A DNA stretch of 64,000 nt from Anaerotignum propionicum DSM 1682. GTDB lineage: Bacteria; Bacillota; Clostridia; Lachnospirales; Anaerotignaceae. The notes beneath the pieces were generated by a model. The model searched no databases, was not told the DNA's origin, and worked only from the letters and a program-made list of their open reading frames with translations. Location: contig NZ_CP014223.1 in NCBI RefSeq assembly GCF_001561955.1, forward strand, positions 248,001-312,000, read 5' to 3'. This document shows positions 8,920-18,430 of this stretch, piece by piece; the first letter of the stretch is position 1, and the number at the start of each line of letters is the position of its first letter. The translations under genes and the position numbers were made by a program.

Positions 8920-9897
8920 ATGGAATGGATTGAAGTTTTTGTAGCAGTAAGCCAAACAGGGCTGGAGCCAATTGCAGGTTTATTGTACGAGTGCGGCCTG
9001 ACAGGGCTGATGATTAGTGATGAGGCGGATTTTCAGGAGTTTTTGGAGGCGCCCGACAGAGATTGGGACTATGTTGCTGACGAACTGGTGGAGGAAAAAC
9101 AAAAGCTGGAAACAGGGATTACTTTTTTCTTGAGAGACAACCTTTATGGTAGAGAACAGCTGGCACAAATTAAGAGTGCTTTGGCTGTAATTCAGGAGCA
9201 GGAAAAAGAACTGGATTTAGGCTCTTTGGAAATGACCATGAAAAATGTGCAGGAAGAGGATTGGGCGAACAACTGGAAGAAATATTTTAAGCCTTTTCCT
9301 GTTGGAGAAAAAATCATGATTAAACCTTCTTGGGAGGAACTGACAGAGGCAACAGACAAGGTGGTATTGAAGATTGACCCGGGCCATATCTTTGGTACAG
9401 GAACCCACGAAACCACCCAGCTTTGTATGGAGCTTATTGAAACCTATTTGAAGAAAGACGATATGGTTTTGGATATTGGCTGTGGCAGTGGTATCCTATC
9501 TATTGCGTCACTTTTGCTGGAAGCAAAGGAAGCAGATGCTGTGGATATTGATCCTAACGCAATGGAAATTGCATACGAAAATAGCGATCGAAATGATATT
9601 CCCAGAGAAAAGTATCATGTTTGTGCCGGTAATATTTTGGAGGACGAAGCCCTTCATGAAAAATACAGCGGGAAAAAGTACGATATGGTTGAGGCAAATA
9701 TTGTTGCTGATGTAATCATTGCATTGACCAAAAAAGTGCCTGATTATATTAAGGATGGCGGCATTTTCCTTTGCAGTGGTATTATCATTGAACGGAAAGA
9801 AGATGTGCTTTCTGCCTTGGTCGTTGGCGGATATTCCGTATTGGAAGTAAAAGAGAAAAAAGGTTGGGTGGCCATTGCGGCTCGCTATGAGGGATAA
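8920..9897 (+). CDS. prmA: Ribosomal protein L11 methyltransferase
   Basis: Methylates lysines and the N-terminus of ribosomal protein L11 using S-adenosylmethionine. The 325-residue protein has an N-terminal substrate-recognition half followed by a class I methyltransferase fold with the SAM loop LDIGCGSGILSIAS near residues 185-198 and VDIDPNAMEIA just after. DPGHIFGTGTHETT before the fold is characteristic of PrmA. ATG 8920 follows AAAGGAGA. rsmE starts 3 bases after the stop. The pair prmA-rsmE is a common arrangement in Firmicutes, where it often lies near dnaJ, which is absent here. Confidence 0.96.
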   Translation: MEWIEVFVAVSQTGLEPIAGLLYECGLTGLMISDEADFQEFLEAPDRDWDYVADELVEEKQKLETGITFFLRDNLYGREQLAQIKSALAVIQEQEKELDLGSLEMTMKNVQEEDWANNWKKYFKPFPVGEKIMIKPSWEELTEATDKVVLKIDPGHIFGTGTHETTQLCMELIETYLKKDDMVLDIGCGSGILSIASLLLEAKEADAVDIDPNAMEIAYENSDRNDIPREKYHVCAGNILEDEALHEKYSGKKYDMVEANIVADVIIALTKKVPDYIKDGGIFLCSGIIIERKEDVLSALVVGGYSVLEVKEKKGWVAIAARYEG

Positions 9898-9900
9898 GAG

Positions 9901-10626
9901 ATGCCAAAATTTTTTGTAGAACCTCATCAAATAAAAGATAACCTCATCCAAGTAATTGGGGAGGATGCAAAGCATATTAAAACTGTATTGCGCTCTCGGG
10001 AAGGGGAGGAAATTACCCTTTGCGATGGTTTGGGAACAGATTATTTTTGCCGAATTGCATCTTTGGAGGAAGGCGTTACGGCAGAAATTCTCTCCCGTGA
10101 GCCATGCCAGTCGGAGCCTAAAACAAAGATTACCCTTTATCAAGGTTTGCCTAAGGCTGATAAAATGGAACTGATTATCCAAAAATGCGTAGAATTAGGT
10201 GTAGATCGTATTGTTGCTGTTTCTACGGAGCGCTGTATCGTGAAGTTGGATAAAAAAGAGGAGAAAAAGCTGGAACGCTGGCAAAAGATTGCCGAAGCGG
10301 CGGCAAAGCAAAGTGGAAGGGGTAAAATCCCTGAGATTGCACCCAAGGTTCTGCGCTTTTCGGAGGCTTTAGCAGAAGCAAAGACTTTATCCGGCGCAAT
10401 CATTCCCTATGAAAAAGAGGATAACAGAGGAATACGCTCCTTTGTAGAAGGTTTTTCGGGGAATGAAATAGGTGTTTTTATAGGCCCGGAAGGTGGCTTT
10501 ACAGAAGAAGAGATTCATGGGGCGATAGATGCAAGAGTGTTGCCTGTTACCCTTGGTAAGCGGATTTTGCGTACAGAAACGGCGGGTATGACTGCCATTG
10601 CTATTTTGCTGTACGAGTTAGGTTAA
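9901..10626 (+). CDS. rsmE: 16S rRNA m3U1498 methyltransferase
   Basis: SPOUT-family methyltransferase acting on U1498 of 16S rRNA in the decoding region. The 241-residue length is normal. The N-terminal PUA-like domain is followed by the knotted SPOUT domain, with GPEGGFTEEEI and LGKRILRTETAGM forming the SAM-binding knot near the C-terminus. The start is ATG 9901, just after the prmA stop, so translation is probably coupled. Confidence 0.95.
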   Translation: MPKFFVEPHQIKDNLIQVIGEDAKHIKTVLRSREGEEITLCDGLGTDYFCRIASLEEGVTAEILSREPCQSEPKTKITLYQGLPKADKMELIIQKCVELGVDRIVAVSTERCIVKLDKKEEKKLERWQKIAEAAAKQSGRGKIPEIAPKVLRFSEALAEAKTLSGAIIPYEKEDNRGIRSFVEGFSGNEIGVFIGPEGGFTEEEIHGAIDARVLPVTLGKRILRTETAGMTAIAILLYELG

Positions 10627-10637
10627 GGAGGAGTAAG

Positions 10638-11786
10638 ATGATTTATTTGGATAATGCCGCTACCACAAGAGCGTTGCCTGCTGTGGCGGAGAAAATGACA
10701 TATATGCTGACCGAGCAATACGGAAACCCAGCCTCCGTAAGCGTAATGGGCTTGGCGGTTGATAAGGAGATACGTCATGCATCTCAGATTTTAGCCCGTG
10801 GAATTCATTGCAGGGAGGATGAAGTGTTTTTCACCAGCGGCGGCACAGAAGGGGATAACTGGGCAATTTTTGGTACGGCAGAGGGCTATCAAAGGCACGG
10901 CAGGCATTTCATTACAACCCAGATTGAGCATCCTGCGGTGAAAAATCCCATGAAGGCTTTGGAGGAAAATGGATGTGAAGTAACTTGGCTCACCGTTGAT
11001 TCCAAGGGACATATTTCTCTAGAGGAATTGGCTGCTGCAATTCGACCCGATACCGTTTTGGTGAGTATCATATTAGTGAATAATGAAACAGGGGTTGTGC
11101 AAGACGGAGTGACAATTGGTAAGCTGATTAAAGAAAAAAATCCTCAAACATTATTTCATGTGGATGCAGTCCAAGCCTTTGGAAAATACCCCATAGATGT
11201 GGAAAAGATGAAGATAGACCTCCTTACTATGAGTGGGCATAAAATTCATGGCCCTAAGGGTGTAGGTATGTTGTACATGCGAAAGGGTACCAAGGTAAAG
11301 CCTTTTATTCTTGGTGGTGGTCAGCAAAAAGGGCAAAGAGCGGGTACAGAGAACGGCCCTGCTGTGGCGGCTTTAGGGGTTGCAGCGGAGGAAGCCTTTC
11401 ACCATATGCAAGAAAGTATTGCCCATGTATCTGCTCTAAAAAAGACTTTAGCAGAAGGAATTTTGGCAATGCCCAATACAAAAATCAATGGAGATGGATT
11501 AGAAGGTGCTAGTCCTTACGTTTTAAATGTTACCTTTGAAGGCTTACGCAGCGAGGTATTACTCCACGACTTGGAAAGTAAGGGTATCATTGTTTCCGCA
11601 GGCTCCGCTTGCGATAGTAAAAAGAAAGTAGGAAGCCCTGTTCTAATGGCAATGGGTATGCCTTTTTCGGAAATAGAAGGGGCTGTTCGCTTTAGCTTTT
11701 CAAGATATAATACCATGGAAGAAATTGGAACCTGTTTATTGGCATTGGAAAAGTCAGTGCCATTTTTAAGAAAATATAACAGATAA
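10638..11786 (+). CDS. Cysteine desulfurase, NifS/IscS family
   Basis: PLP enzyme that removes sulfur from cysteine and passes it on as a persulfide. The 382-residue protein shows YLDNAATTRALP at the N-terminus, the PLP lysine in TMSGHKIHGPKG near residue 200, and the active cysteine loop SAGSACDSKKKVGSPVL near residue 320. The loop sequence and the position next to thiI match the NifZ-type desulfurase that feeds ThiI in Bacillus, so tRNA thiolation and perhaps thiamin synthesis is the inferred role. AAGGAGGAG precedes ATG 10638. Confidence 0.92.
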   Translation: MIYLDNAATTRALPAVAEKMTYMLTEQYGNPASVSVMGLAVDKEIRHASQILARGIHCREDEVFFTSGGTEGDNWAIFGTAEGYQRHGRHFITTQIEHPAVKNPMKALEENGCEVTWLTVDSKGHISLEELAAAIRPDTVLVSIILVNNETGVVQDGVTIGKLIKEKNPQTLFHVDAVQAFGKYPIDVEKMKIDLLTMSGHKIHGPKGVGMLYMRKGTKVKPFILGGGQQKGQRAGTENGPAVAALGVAAEEAFHHMQESIAHVSALKKTLAEGILAMPNTKINGDGLEGASPYVLNVTFEGLRSEVLLHDLESKGIIVSAGSACDSKKKVGSPVLMAMGMPFSEIEGAVRFSFSRYNTMEEIGTCLLALEKSVPFLRKYNR

Positions 11787-11800
11787 AAAAGGGGAGCATT

Positions 11801-12976
11801 ATGGCAGAAAAGGTTTTAATCATAAAATACGGTGAAATTGCAATGAGAGGCAATAACCGATACATCTTTATTAATCGATTGATTTCCGCTATCCGTAGAA
11901 ATATTGACCCATTGGGGAATTATTATGTGGTTAGAGATCCGGGCAGATTGATTGTGGAGGATAGAAGTGGCGAATTGGATTACGATTTGCTGATTCCTCG
12001 GGTGGTACCCATTTTTGGTTTGGTAGAGGTGTGCCCTGGGGTTCGTTTGGCAGATATGACCTATGAAACCATTTTAGAGGAAGCGTATCGCCATATGAAG
12101 GAGCAGTATGGCGACCAGCAGATTTCCTTTAAGGTAAAGACCAGAAGGGCGAATCAAGGCTTTACCATACCCTCAATGGATATGAATATGAAGGTTGGGG
12201 AGTATTTACTGGAGCAAATGCCAAATTTAAAGGTGGATGTGCATAAACCCGACGTAATGTTGAATATTGAAATCAGAAACAGCGTTTATATTCATTCCAA
12301 AGGGATTAAAACCTATGGTGGGTTGCCTTATGGCAGTTCAGGCAAAGGCGTCAGCCTCCTTTCCGGCGGCATCGACAGCCCTGTGGCAACTTGGATGATG
12401 GCAAAACGTGGTGTTGAAGTGGAAGGCGTTTATTTCCACAGTCCACCTTATACCAGCGAATGGGCCAAGGAAAAGGTCATTGATCTGGCAAAAAGAATTG
12501 CCGATTTTACGGGAGAATTCCGCCTGTATGTTGTGCCATTTACAGAGCTACAGCTCTATTTATTGGATAATGTTGCCCACGATAAGCTCACCATTCATTT
12601 GAAACGTGCCATGATGCGTGCAGGAGAGATGATTGCCAAAAAGGATGAAGCTATGGCATTGATTACAGGTGAAAGCGTGGGACAGGTTGCCAGCCAGACT
12701 ATGCAGGGCATTTATGCCATTAATGCAGTTTGTGAAATGCCTGTTTTGCGCCCTTTAGCGGGAATGGATAAGCAGGAAATTATAAATCTTGCCCAGAAAA
12801 TTGGTACCTTTGAGATTTCTGCAAGACCTTATGAAGATTGTTGCACGGTATTTGTTGCAAAGCACCCCGTAACAAAGCCAAGATTGAGTTTTATTGAAAA
12901 GTCCGAGCGTCGGTTGACAGAATTGGATAGATTGCTGGAAGAATCTGTTCAAAAAGCAGAGATCATTGAGTTGTAA
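11801..12976 (+). CDS. thiI: tRNA 4-thiouridine synthase ThiI
   Basis: Adenylates U8 of tRNA and inserts sulfur to make s4U. The 391-residue protein has an N-terminal ferredoxin-like and THUMP region (about residues 1-165) and a PP-loop ATPase with SGGIDSPVATWMM near residue 190. It stops before any rhodanese domain, the normal short form in Firmicutes. The sulfur donor is most likely the desulfurase encoded 14 bases upstream. ATG 11801 follows AAAAGGGGAGC. Confidence 0.96.
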   Translation: MAEKVLIIKYGEIAMRGNNRYIFINRLISAIRRNIDPLGNYYVVRDPGRLIVEDRSGELDYDLLIPRVVPIFGLVEVCPGVRLADMTYETILEEAYRHMKEQYGDQQISFKVKTRRANQGFTIPSMDMNMKVGEYLLEQMPNLKVDVHKPDVMLNIEIRNSVYIHSKGIKTYGGLPYGSSGKGVSLLSGGIDSPVATWMMAKRGVEVEGVYFHSPPYTSEWAKEKVIDLAKRIADFTGEFRLYVVPFTELQLYLLDNVAHDKLTIHLKRAMMRAGEMIAKKDEAMALITGESVGQVASQTMQGIYAINAVCEMPVLRPLAGMDKQEIINLAQKIGTFEISARPYEDCCTVFVAKHPVTKPRLSFIEKSERRLTELDRLLEESVQKAEIIEL

Positions 12977-13118
12977 GAAATTTGTAATTGAAATAGGAAG
13001 TGGAAAATTATAGAATATAGTAAGTGCTAATTAACTTATAATTTTGGAATAAAACAGTAGAAAAGCGATTTGAGGATGGACCTTCCATTGGGGAGACTGT
13101 AAACTTGGAGGCGTTGGC

Positions 13119-13541
13119 ATGTTTGCTTCAGAGTGGGGAAAAAAGACATTTATTAAAATCATGCTGTTTTCTTGGCTGGGTATACTATTCCCTTGGTTTT
13201 CCTTTGGTCCAGAGGAGACAGGCTATTGGTGGGGGTTTTACGGCTTTCAGTATGTAATGATACAAATGTATCTTTTGGGGTTGTTTTGTAATTTAGAACC
13301 CAAGAATGAGTTCCTAATACGCAGTTTCCCTGTTTTTATTGAAATTTGTTTATTTACCATTCCGCTTGCTTACATTTGGCAATTAATGTCTTGGCACACG
13401 TTATACGTTACTGGAAAAATTAGCTTTTCCATAGGTTTGAGAACTGCTTATCCTCAATTTTGGATTGCCTTTGTCCTTACTTTTATTCCAATCTTTGCTT
13501 ATCCTGTTTTAAGATGTTGGAAGAAGAAAGCGTTTCAATAA
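13119..13541 (+). CDS. Unknown membrane protein, tandem copy 1
   Basis: A 140-residue protein rich in aromatic and aliphatic residues, with about four predicted membrane segments: residues 12-30, 45-60, 68-90 and 108-130. It begins MFASEWGKKTF and contains MLFSWLGILFPW. The next gene encodes a protein of almost the same length with the same opening. The C-termini also match: FWIAFVLTFIPIFAYPVLRCW against NWINFSLVCIPILVFPILRRW. I recognise no family. ATG 13119 has TTGGAGG upstream. A promoter probably lies in the AT-rich stretch 12990-13060. Confidence 0.65.
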   Translation: MFASEWGKKTFIKIMLFSWLGILFPWFSFGPEETGYWWGFYGFQYVMIQMYLLGLFCNLEPKNEFLIRSFPVFIEICLFTIPLAYIWQLMSWHTLYVTGKISFSIGLRTAYPQFWIAFVLTFIPIFAYPVLRCWKKKAFQ

Positions 13542-13565
13542 AATATAACATATGGGGGAGATACA

Positions 13566-13985
13566 ATGTTTGCATCAAATGCAGGGCGGAAAAGATTTTT
13601 CTACACTATGCTTTTTTCATGGGCGGCTTTGCTTTATCCATGGATTTTCCCTAAATTATTCGAAGATAGATTTTTTGGGTGGATTATCTTTCCTCCATAT
13701 CTTCCTGTTTTGATGGCTCTTTTGCTGTTCCTTTGTTTCAACAAGCTAAAAGGGAGGGGATGGAAAATTAGTTTTTCCGTTTTAACAGAATTATTGTTGA
13801 TTTCAATCCCTATTCTTTGTTTTTGGCCGATGATGGTATTGATTTATATGAAATTGAAGTACGAAAATGTTGTTAGTGTGGGTCAGGGTGTTACATTCTT
13901 AAACTGGATCAATTTCTCCTTGGTATGTATTCCTATTCTTGTTTTTCCCATTTTACGACGGTGGAGGGGCGATGAACTACAATAA
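13566..13985 (+). CDS. Unknown membrane protein, tandem copy 2
   Basis: A 139-residue paralogue of the preceding gene. It begins MFASNAGRKRFF and shares MLFSWAALLYPW and the C-terminal hydrophobic block ending PILRRW. It has about four membrane segments and no catalytic motif. GGGGGAG precedes ATG 13566, 24 bases after the first copy ends, so the two are likely one transcript ending at the hairpin near 14090. The duplication is old, since only scattered residues are identical. Function unknown; a paired membrane complex is one possibility. Confidence 0.65.
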   Translation: MFASNAGRKRFFYTMLFSWAALLYPWIFPKLFEDRFFGWIIFPPYLPVLMALLLFLCFNKLKGRGWKISFSVLTELLLISIPILCFWPMMVLIYMKLKYENVVSVGQGVTFLNWINFSLVCIPILVFPILRRWRGDELQ

Positions 13986-14076
13986 ATAAATTTAGAGATG
14001 GGTTAATGTTTGTGTCAGAATTCTTCCCTGTTTGATAGCGTTGGGGGAAAGAGTATTAAAATATTGGTTACATGGA

Positions 14077-14108
14077 AAAAGACCAAGTCATGGACTTGGT
14101 CTTTTGTA
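14077..14108. terminator. Bidirectional terminator between convergent genes
   Basis: A 13 bp perfect stem, AAAAGACCAAGTC at 14077-14089 and GACTTGGTCTTTT at 14093-14105, with a 3-base loop. The A-rich and T-rich flanks let it work for the membrane protein pair on the plus strand and the 3D-domain gene on the minus strand. Confidence 0.85.
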
Positions 14109-14137
14109 TCGTGGTTTTTTATATTTATTTTCTTTGA

Positions 14138-14932
14138 TTAGGATAAAACGTAAACGGTCACGTTTTGTACACCCCAAGAAAATGCTTCATTTTTCGTTTC
14201 ATAACAGACGTCAATACGGTTACCCTTAATTGCCCCGCCTGTATCCGCAGCAATGGCTACACCATAGCCGGGAACATAAACCTTACTGCCCAATGGAATT
14301 ACCCTAGGGTCTACTGCTACAACGCCCTTGGTTGCTGTGGTTCCTGTTGCTGTGATACCATTACAGCCTGCGTCGAAAGGCGTATATGCGGTTACTTTTG
14401 CATTGATTGCTTTTTGATAAGTCATGCCGTTAACGACGTTGGATGCACCAACCTCAATGACCTTATTTACTGCATTTGTGATAACTTTTGTTTCCACAGG
14501 CTCTGTACTTACTAATTTGTCGCCATGATATACTTCTTTGCTTACAATGGAGGTTTGACCTTCCTTTCCTTCCTGAACCACGCGGCGCTCGCCGGGTTTC
14601 AAATCGGAAGATGATTTTTCCACTGTTTCATAAGGTACAACATCTGTTGTGGCAACAATTTTTTCAGTTACTGAGGTGAGAGAAATGGTCATCATATCTG
14701 TTACAGCGTCTGTTTTTTTGTAATCACTCAAAAGATATTCTGTGTCAATGGTAGCGGAGAGTTCCTCCAGCAGGTCACCAACGGTTTGAGCGTCTGTGGA
14801 TACCATACGAGGTACACCATCCACATTTACGAATACAGACTGTGTATTTTGTTTGCTGTAAGCAGAGGCCGAGCCGCAGCCAATCACCAATATAAATACC
14901 ACGATAGCAAATACTCTAAGATGCGTTTTCAT
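14138..14932 (-). CDS. Exported G5/3D-domain cell wall protein (YabE-like)
   Basis: A 264-residue exported protein thought to act on peptidoglycan. It has an N-terminal signal or anchor segment (FAIVVFILVIGCGSASAYS), a DUF348 region (SVFVNVDGVPRMVSTDAQTV), a G5 domain (about residues 105-160, with LKPGERRVVQEGKEG), and a C-terminal 3D domain with the three aspartates in VAVDPRVIPLGS, IAADTGG and NRIDVCYE. The family is related to MltA and Rpf-like lytic enzymes. The start is ATG 14932 because AGGAGG lies 5 bases upstream; the frame is open six codons further. A cysteine in IGCGSAS could be a lipobox, though its position is not ideal. Confidence 0.88.
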   Translation of the reverse strand: MKTHLRVFAIVVFILVIGCGSASAYSKQNTQSVFVNVDGVPRMVSTDAQTVGDLLEELSATIDTEYLLSDYKKTDAVTDMMTISLTSVTEKIVATTDVVPYETVEKSSSDLKPGERRVVQEGKEGQTSIVSKEVYHGDKLVSTEPVETKVITNAVNKVIEVGASNVVNGMTYQKAINAKVTAYTPFDAGCNGITATGTTATKGVVAVDPRVIPLGSKVYVPGYGVAIAADTGGAIKGNRIDVCYETKNEAFSWGVQNVTVYVLS

Positions 14933-15211
14933 TTTTTCCTCCTTGAACACGACCCTGCCTGCCGATTATGTGGGTAATAGCAGAGGGGTTGCTCCTCTCG
15001 TATTTATGATAGACATATAGATTCTTATGCCTTTGCTCATGCCTTTTCGAAGGGCTGAGCCGCAGTCGTATTTACATGGGGAGTCGTCACTTCCGCATGC
15101 TTTTTCTTTACTTTTTACGAACAACTGCAAAAATAAAGATATATCGTATTGATATACCTTTACTTTACAGATAGTATATTAACATATTTGTAACATTTAT
15201 GCAACGTTTTT
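14933..15211 (-). promoter_or_regulatory. Leader region of the 3D-domain gene
   Basis: Read on the minus strand, this gap holds at least two hairpins: CTCAGCC..GGCATGAG (plus-strand 15037-15060) and AGAGG..CCTCT (14981-14999), before the AGGAGG site. Cyclic di-AMP (ydaO) riboswitches often precede wall-lysis genes of this type, but I could not match its conserved core, so I leave it as a structured leader. Confidence 0.3.
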
Positions 15212-15967
15212 TTAAAAAAATAAATTTTGTGCATTTTTACTAGTAATATTTGCCACGTTTTCTGGGGAAATATTTTTAATTTCAGCGATTTTTGTTACAA
15301 TATATTCCAAATTCCTAGGATCATTTCGTTTTCCGCGGTTAGGTGCAGGAGCCAAATAAGGGCTGTCTGTCTCAATTAAAATTTTCTCTAGGGGTATGGC
15401 ATCCACCACTTCCACCATTTTTTTCGCATTTGGAAATGTCACAACTCCCCCAATTCCGATATAAAACCCCATTTTTGTGTATTCAACCGCCATTGGCGCT
15501 GAACCCGAATAACAATGGATAACACCCTTGCGCACGTTGCTTGCGGACATAATGTCAAAAGTTTCCTGAGATGCATCTCGTGAATGAATTATTACAGGTT
15601 TGTTAACAGATTCTGCAAGACGAAGCTGCTGACGGAACCAAAATTGTTGCAGCTCTCTTGGGTGTGTATCATAATAATAGTCCAAACCTATTTCCCCAAT
15701 TGCAACTACTTTTTTATGCTGGGAGAGGCGACGGAGTTCCTCTATGGTTTGGGATGACATATCGTACAGTTCATGGGGATGAATGCCTACGGAGGCGAAA
15801 ATGTAGTCATAACGTTCTGCAAGGCGGATGCTTTGTTTTGAGCTTTTTACATCACACCCAACGTTAACCACATAGTCTATACCGAAAGAGGGGAGAAGCC
15901 CTAAAAGCTCCTCCCGATCCTCTCTGAACCGCTTATCATCTAAATGTGCATGAGATTCAAAATACAT
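15212..15967 (-). CDS. tatD: TatD-family metal-dependent deoxyribonuclease
   Basis: A 251-residue TIM-barrel hydrolase of the TatD family. Metal ligands are visible: ESHAHLDD at residues 4-11, EIGLDYYY near residue 95, VIHSRDA near 130, HCYSG near 150, and TDSPYLAPAPNRGKRNDP near 200. Family members trim DNA or tRNA 3' ends or act as D-aminoacyl hydrolases. The ATG overlaps the metS stop as TAATG, so it is translationally coupled to metS, a common pairing. Confidence 0.93.
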   Translation of the reverse strand: MYFESHAHLDDKRFREDREELLGLLPSFGIDYVVNVGCDVKSSKQSIRLAERYDYIFASVGIHPHELYDMSSQTIEELRRLSQHKKVVAIGEIGLDYYYDTHPRELQQFWFRQQLRLAESVNKPVIIHSRDASQETFDIMSASNVRKGVIHCYSGSAPMAVEYTKMGFYIGIGGVVTFPNAKKMVEVVDAIPLEKILIETDSPYLAPAPNRGKRNDPRNLEYIVTKIAEIKNISPENVANITSKNAQNLFF

Positions 15968-17961
15968 TAGCTAATTCCACTTCCGCTGGGGAAGTCTTTC
16001 TTTTCTGTGGTCAAAAGACTCAAATTGCCGTTTCCGTCATCGGCGCAAAGAATCATTCCGTAGGACATTTCGCCCATCATTTTTCTTGGTTTTAAATTAT
16101 AGGCAACCACAACTCGTTTGCCAACCATTTCCTCAGGTGTGTACCATTCCTTAATGCCGGAGAAAACAACTCTTTCTTCTTCGCCAATGCGAATCACATT
16201 ACGCAAAAGTTTTTTGGAGTTTTCCACAACAGAGCTTGCAATAACCTCGCCCACCTTAAGCTGTACCTTGCAAAAATCATCAATGGAAATTTCTGCGGGG
16301 TATTCGGGTTCTTCATGTTTTTTAGGTTCTTCCTTTTTTTCTTCTTTTTTCTCTTCCTTACCCTGGTTAGCTACAGCGGTAGACTGAGAAGCCTTGATAG
16401 CCGCTTCCAATTCTGCCAATTCTTTTTTCATATCAATACGAGGGAAGAGTGTTTCGCCTTTTTCTACCTTTAATTCAAAGGGCAGTAATCCCCATTTTTT
16501 CGCCATTTCCCATTCCACAAGGTTGCTTTCCATGTTATACTGTGCCCAAATTTTTTCAGGTGTGGTGGGAATAAAGGGCTGAATCAGAATAGAAGTAATT
16601 CTGATGCTTTCGGCAACGTGATATAATGCGTTTGCCAGTTCACCTTGTTTTGCTTCATCTTTACAAAGAATCCAAGGCTGTGTTTCATCAATATATTTAT
16701 TGGTTCTGCGAATTAAGTTCCAAATTTCGATTAAAGCGTCACTAAAGAACATTTTTTCCATAGCCGCTTCTACTTTTTCTGCTGTACCTAGAGCTACTTT
16801 CTCTAAATCCTTATCAAAAGGTGTTTCGGTACGAGCATCAGGCAATTTGCCGCCAAAGTATTTCTCAATCATACCAACGGTTCTGGAAACAAGGTTACCC
16901 AAATCGTTTGCCAAGTCTGAGTTGATACGCTGAATCAATGCTTCATTATTAAAGTTACCGTCTTGTCCGAAAGCCACTTCTCTTAATAGGAAGTAACGGA
17001 TGGCATCCACGCCATATTTTTCTACTAAAACGTTAGGGTCAACTACGTTACCAACGGATTTCGACATTTTACCGCCGTTGATAACCAACCAGCCGTGTCC
17101 GAAAATTTGCTTTGGCAAAGGAAGATTCAGTGCCATCAACATAGCAGGCCATATAATGGAATGGAAACGAACAATTTCCTTGCCAACCACGTGAACATCT
17201 GCGGGCCAGTATTTATGGAACAGGCTGTCATCGTCCGAACCATAGCCTAAAGCAGTGATATAGTTGGAAAGGGCGTCAATCCATACATAAACAATATGAC
17301 CGGGGTCAAATTCCACAGGAACGCCCCATTTGAAAGAAGTACGAGAAACTGCCAAATCTTCCAAGCCGGGCTTTAAGAAGTTATTAATCATTTCATTTTG
17401 ACGGGTGTTTGGCTGCAAGAACTCTGTATTTTCTTCCATATACTTCAAGATACGATCCTGATATTTGGAAAGACGGAAGAAATAGCTTTCCTCTTTTACC
17501 AATTCCACGTCACGTCCGCAGTCAGGGCACTTGCCATTTACCAGCTGATGCTCTGTAAAAAAGGACTCACAAGGGGTGCAATACCAGCCTTCATAGGAGC
17601 TTTTATAAATATCTCCCTGATCATAAAGCTGTTTGAAAATTTGCTGTACCGCTTTTACATGATAATCATCTGTAGTACGGATAAATTTATCATAGGAAAT
17701 GTTTAAAGTCTTCCAGAGCTCTTTGATGCCTACTACAATATTGTCGATATATTCCTTTGGCTCTTTGCCTTGACTATTTGCAATACGCTCGATTTTTTGA
17801 CCATGCTCATCTGTTCCTGTAAGGAACATAACGTCATAACCCCGCAACCTTTTATAACGTGCCATGGTATCCGTTGCAACGGTGCAATAGGAATGGCCGA
17901 TATGCAGTTTGTCACTGGGGTAGTAAATAGGGGTGGTGATATAAAACTTTTCTTTTTCCAC
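15967..17961 (-). CDS. metG: Methionyl-tRNA synthetase
   Basis: Charges tRNA-Met. The 664-residue protein has the class I signature KLHIGHSYCTVATD near residue 20 and KMSKS in GGKMSKSVGN near residue 295. A four-cysteine zinc knuckle (CTPC and CPDC) lies near residues 128-147. The C-terminal EMAP-like tRNA-binding domain (about residues 560-664, with KVQLKVGEVIASSV) follows a Lys/Glu-rich linker. I place a GTG start at 17961, preceded by AAAGGAGAGAG. The Met T-box upstream controls it by charged tRNA level. Confidence 0.96.
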   Translation of the reverse strand: MEKEKFYITTPIYYPSDKLHIGHSYCTVATDTMARYKRLRGYDVMFLTGTDEHGQKIERIANSQGKEPKEYIDNIVVGIKELWKTLNISYDKFIRTTDDYHVKAVQQIFKQLYDQGDIYKSSYEGWYCTPCESFFTEHQLVNGKCPDCGRDVELVKEESYFFRLSKYQDRILKYMEENTEFLQPNTRQNEMINNFLKPGLEDLAVSRTSFKWGVPVEFDPGHIVYVWIDALSNYITALGYGSDDDSLFHKYWPADVHVVGKEIVRFHSIIWPAMLMALNLPLPKQIFGHGWLVINGGKMSKSVGNVVDPNVLVEKYGVDAIRYFLLREVAFGQDGNFNNEALIQRINSDLANDLGNLVSRTVGMIEKYFGGKLPDARTETPFDKDLEKVALGTAEKVEAAMEKMFFSDALIEIWNLIRRTNKYIDETQPWILCKDEAKQGELANALYHVAESIRITSILIQPFIPTTPEKIWAQYNMESNLVEWEMAKKWGLLPFELKVEKGETLFPRIDMKKELAELEAAIKASQSTAVANQGKEEKKEEKKEEPKKHEEPEYPAEISIDDFCKVQLKVGEVIASSVVENSKKLLRNVIRIGEEERVVFSGIKEWYTPEEMVGKRVVVAYNLKPRKMMGEMSYGMILCADDGNGNLSLLTTEKKDFPSGSGIS

Positions 17962-18069
17962 AATTCTCTCTCCTTTATAGTATCTAAAATGCAGAACTTG
18001 TCCGATTTTTTACTTGATTTGTAAGTTATAAACATGAATGCGCTGTTTCATTCAGAAGTAACCCGTATA

Positions 18070-18350
18070 CAATCAAAAAACCGCCCTTCATAAAATTACA
18101 AAGGACGGCTATTCACCGTGTTACCACCTTAATTCGCCTTTTCCTCACGAAAAAGACCTCACTAGGTACAATCGTACCTTTGCGCTTTAACGGGCGCACC
18201 CGTCGCAGCCTAAAGAAACGGATTCTTTTCGGTGCGCGGCTCCAAGACCATATTCAACAACTGCTCCTGTACCTTTTTTCAGCGAAGGCAAAATATGCCT
18301 TTAAGGCTCTCTTTTACATAGCGTGTTTGTTTACTCTTCTTTTCATAGCC
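18070..18350 (-). promoter_or_regulatory. T-box riboswitch, methionine specific
   Basis: On the minus strand the T-box core AAGGTGGTAACACGGTGA lies at 18130-18113. It is followed by a terminator stem with CCGTCC and GGGCGG (18081-18109) and a run of six U. The specifier is read as AUG at 18251-18249, in the context GAAU-AUG-G on the 3' side of the stem I bulge. This fits the gene it precedes. The large paired domains upstream of the core extend to about 18350. Confidence 0.9.
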
Positions 18351-18430
18351 AGTTTATCATATATAGGATTTTACTATAACTCAAAGAACTCTGTCAACAA
18401 TAAAGCCCAGGTTTTCTACTTTTTTCCCTA

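Noticed and set aside
9508-10182. 224-residue minus-strand frame across prmA and rsmE
   Set aside because: It spans two certain genes on the other strand and has shadow-like composition.
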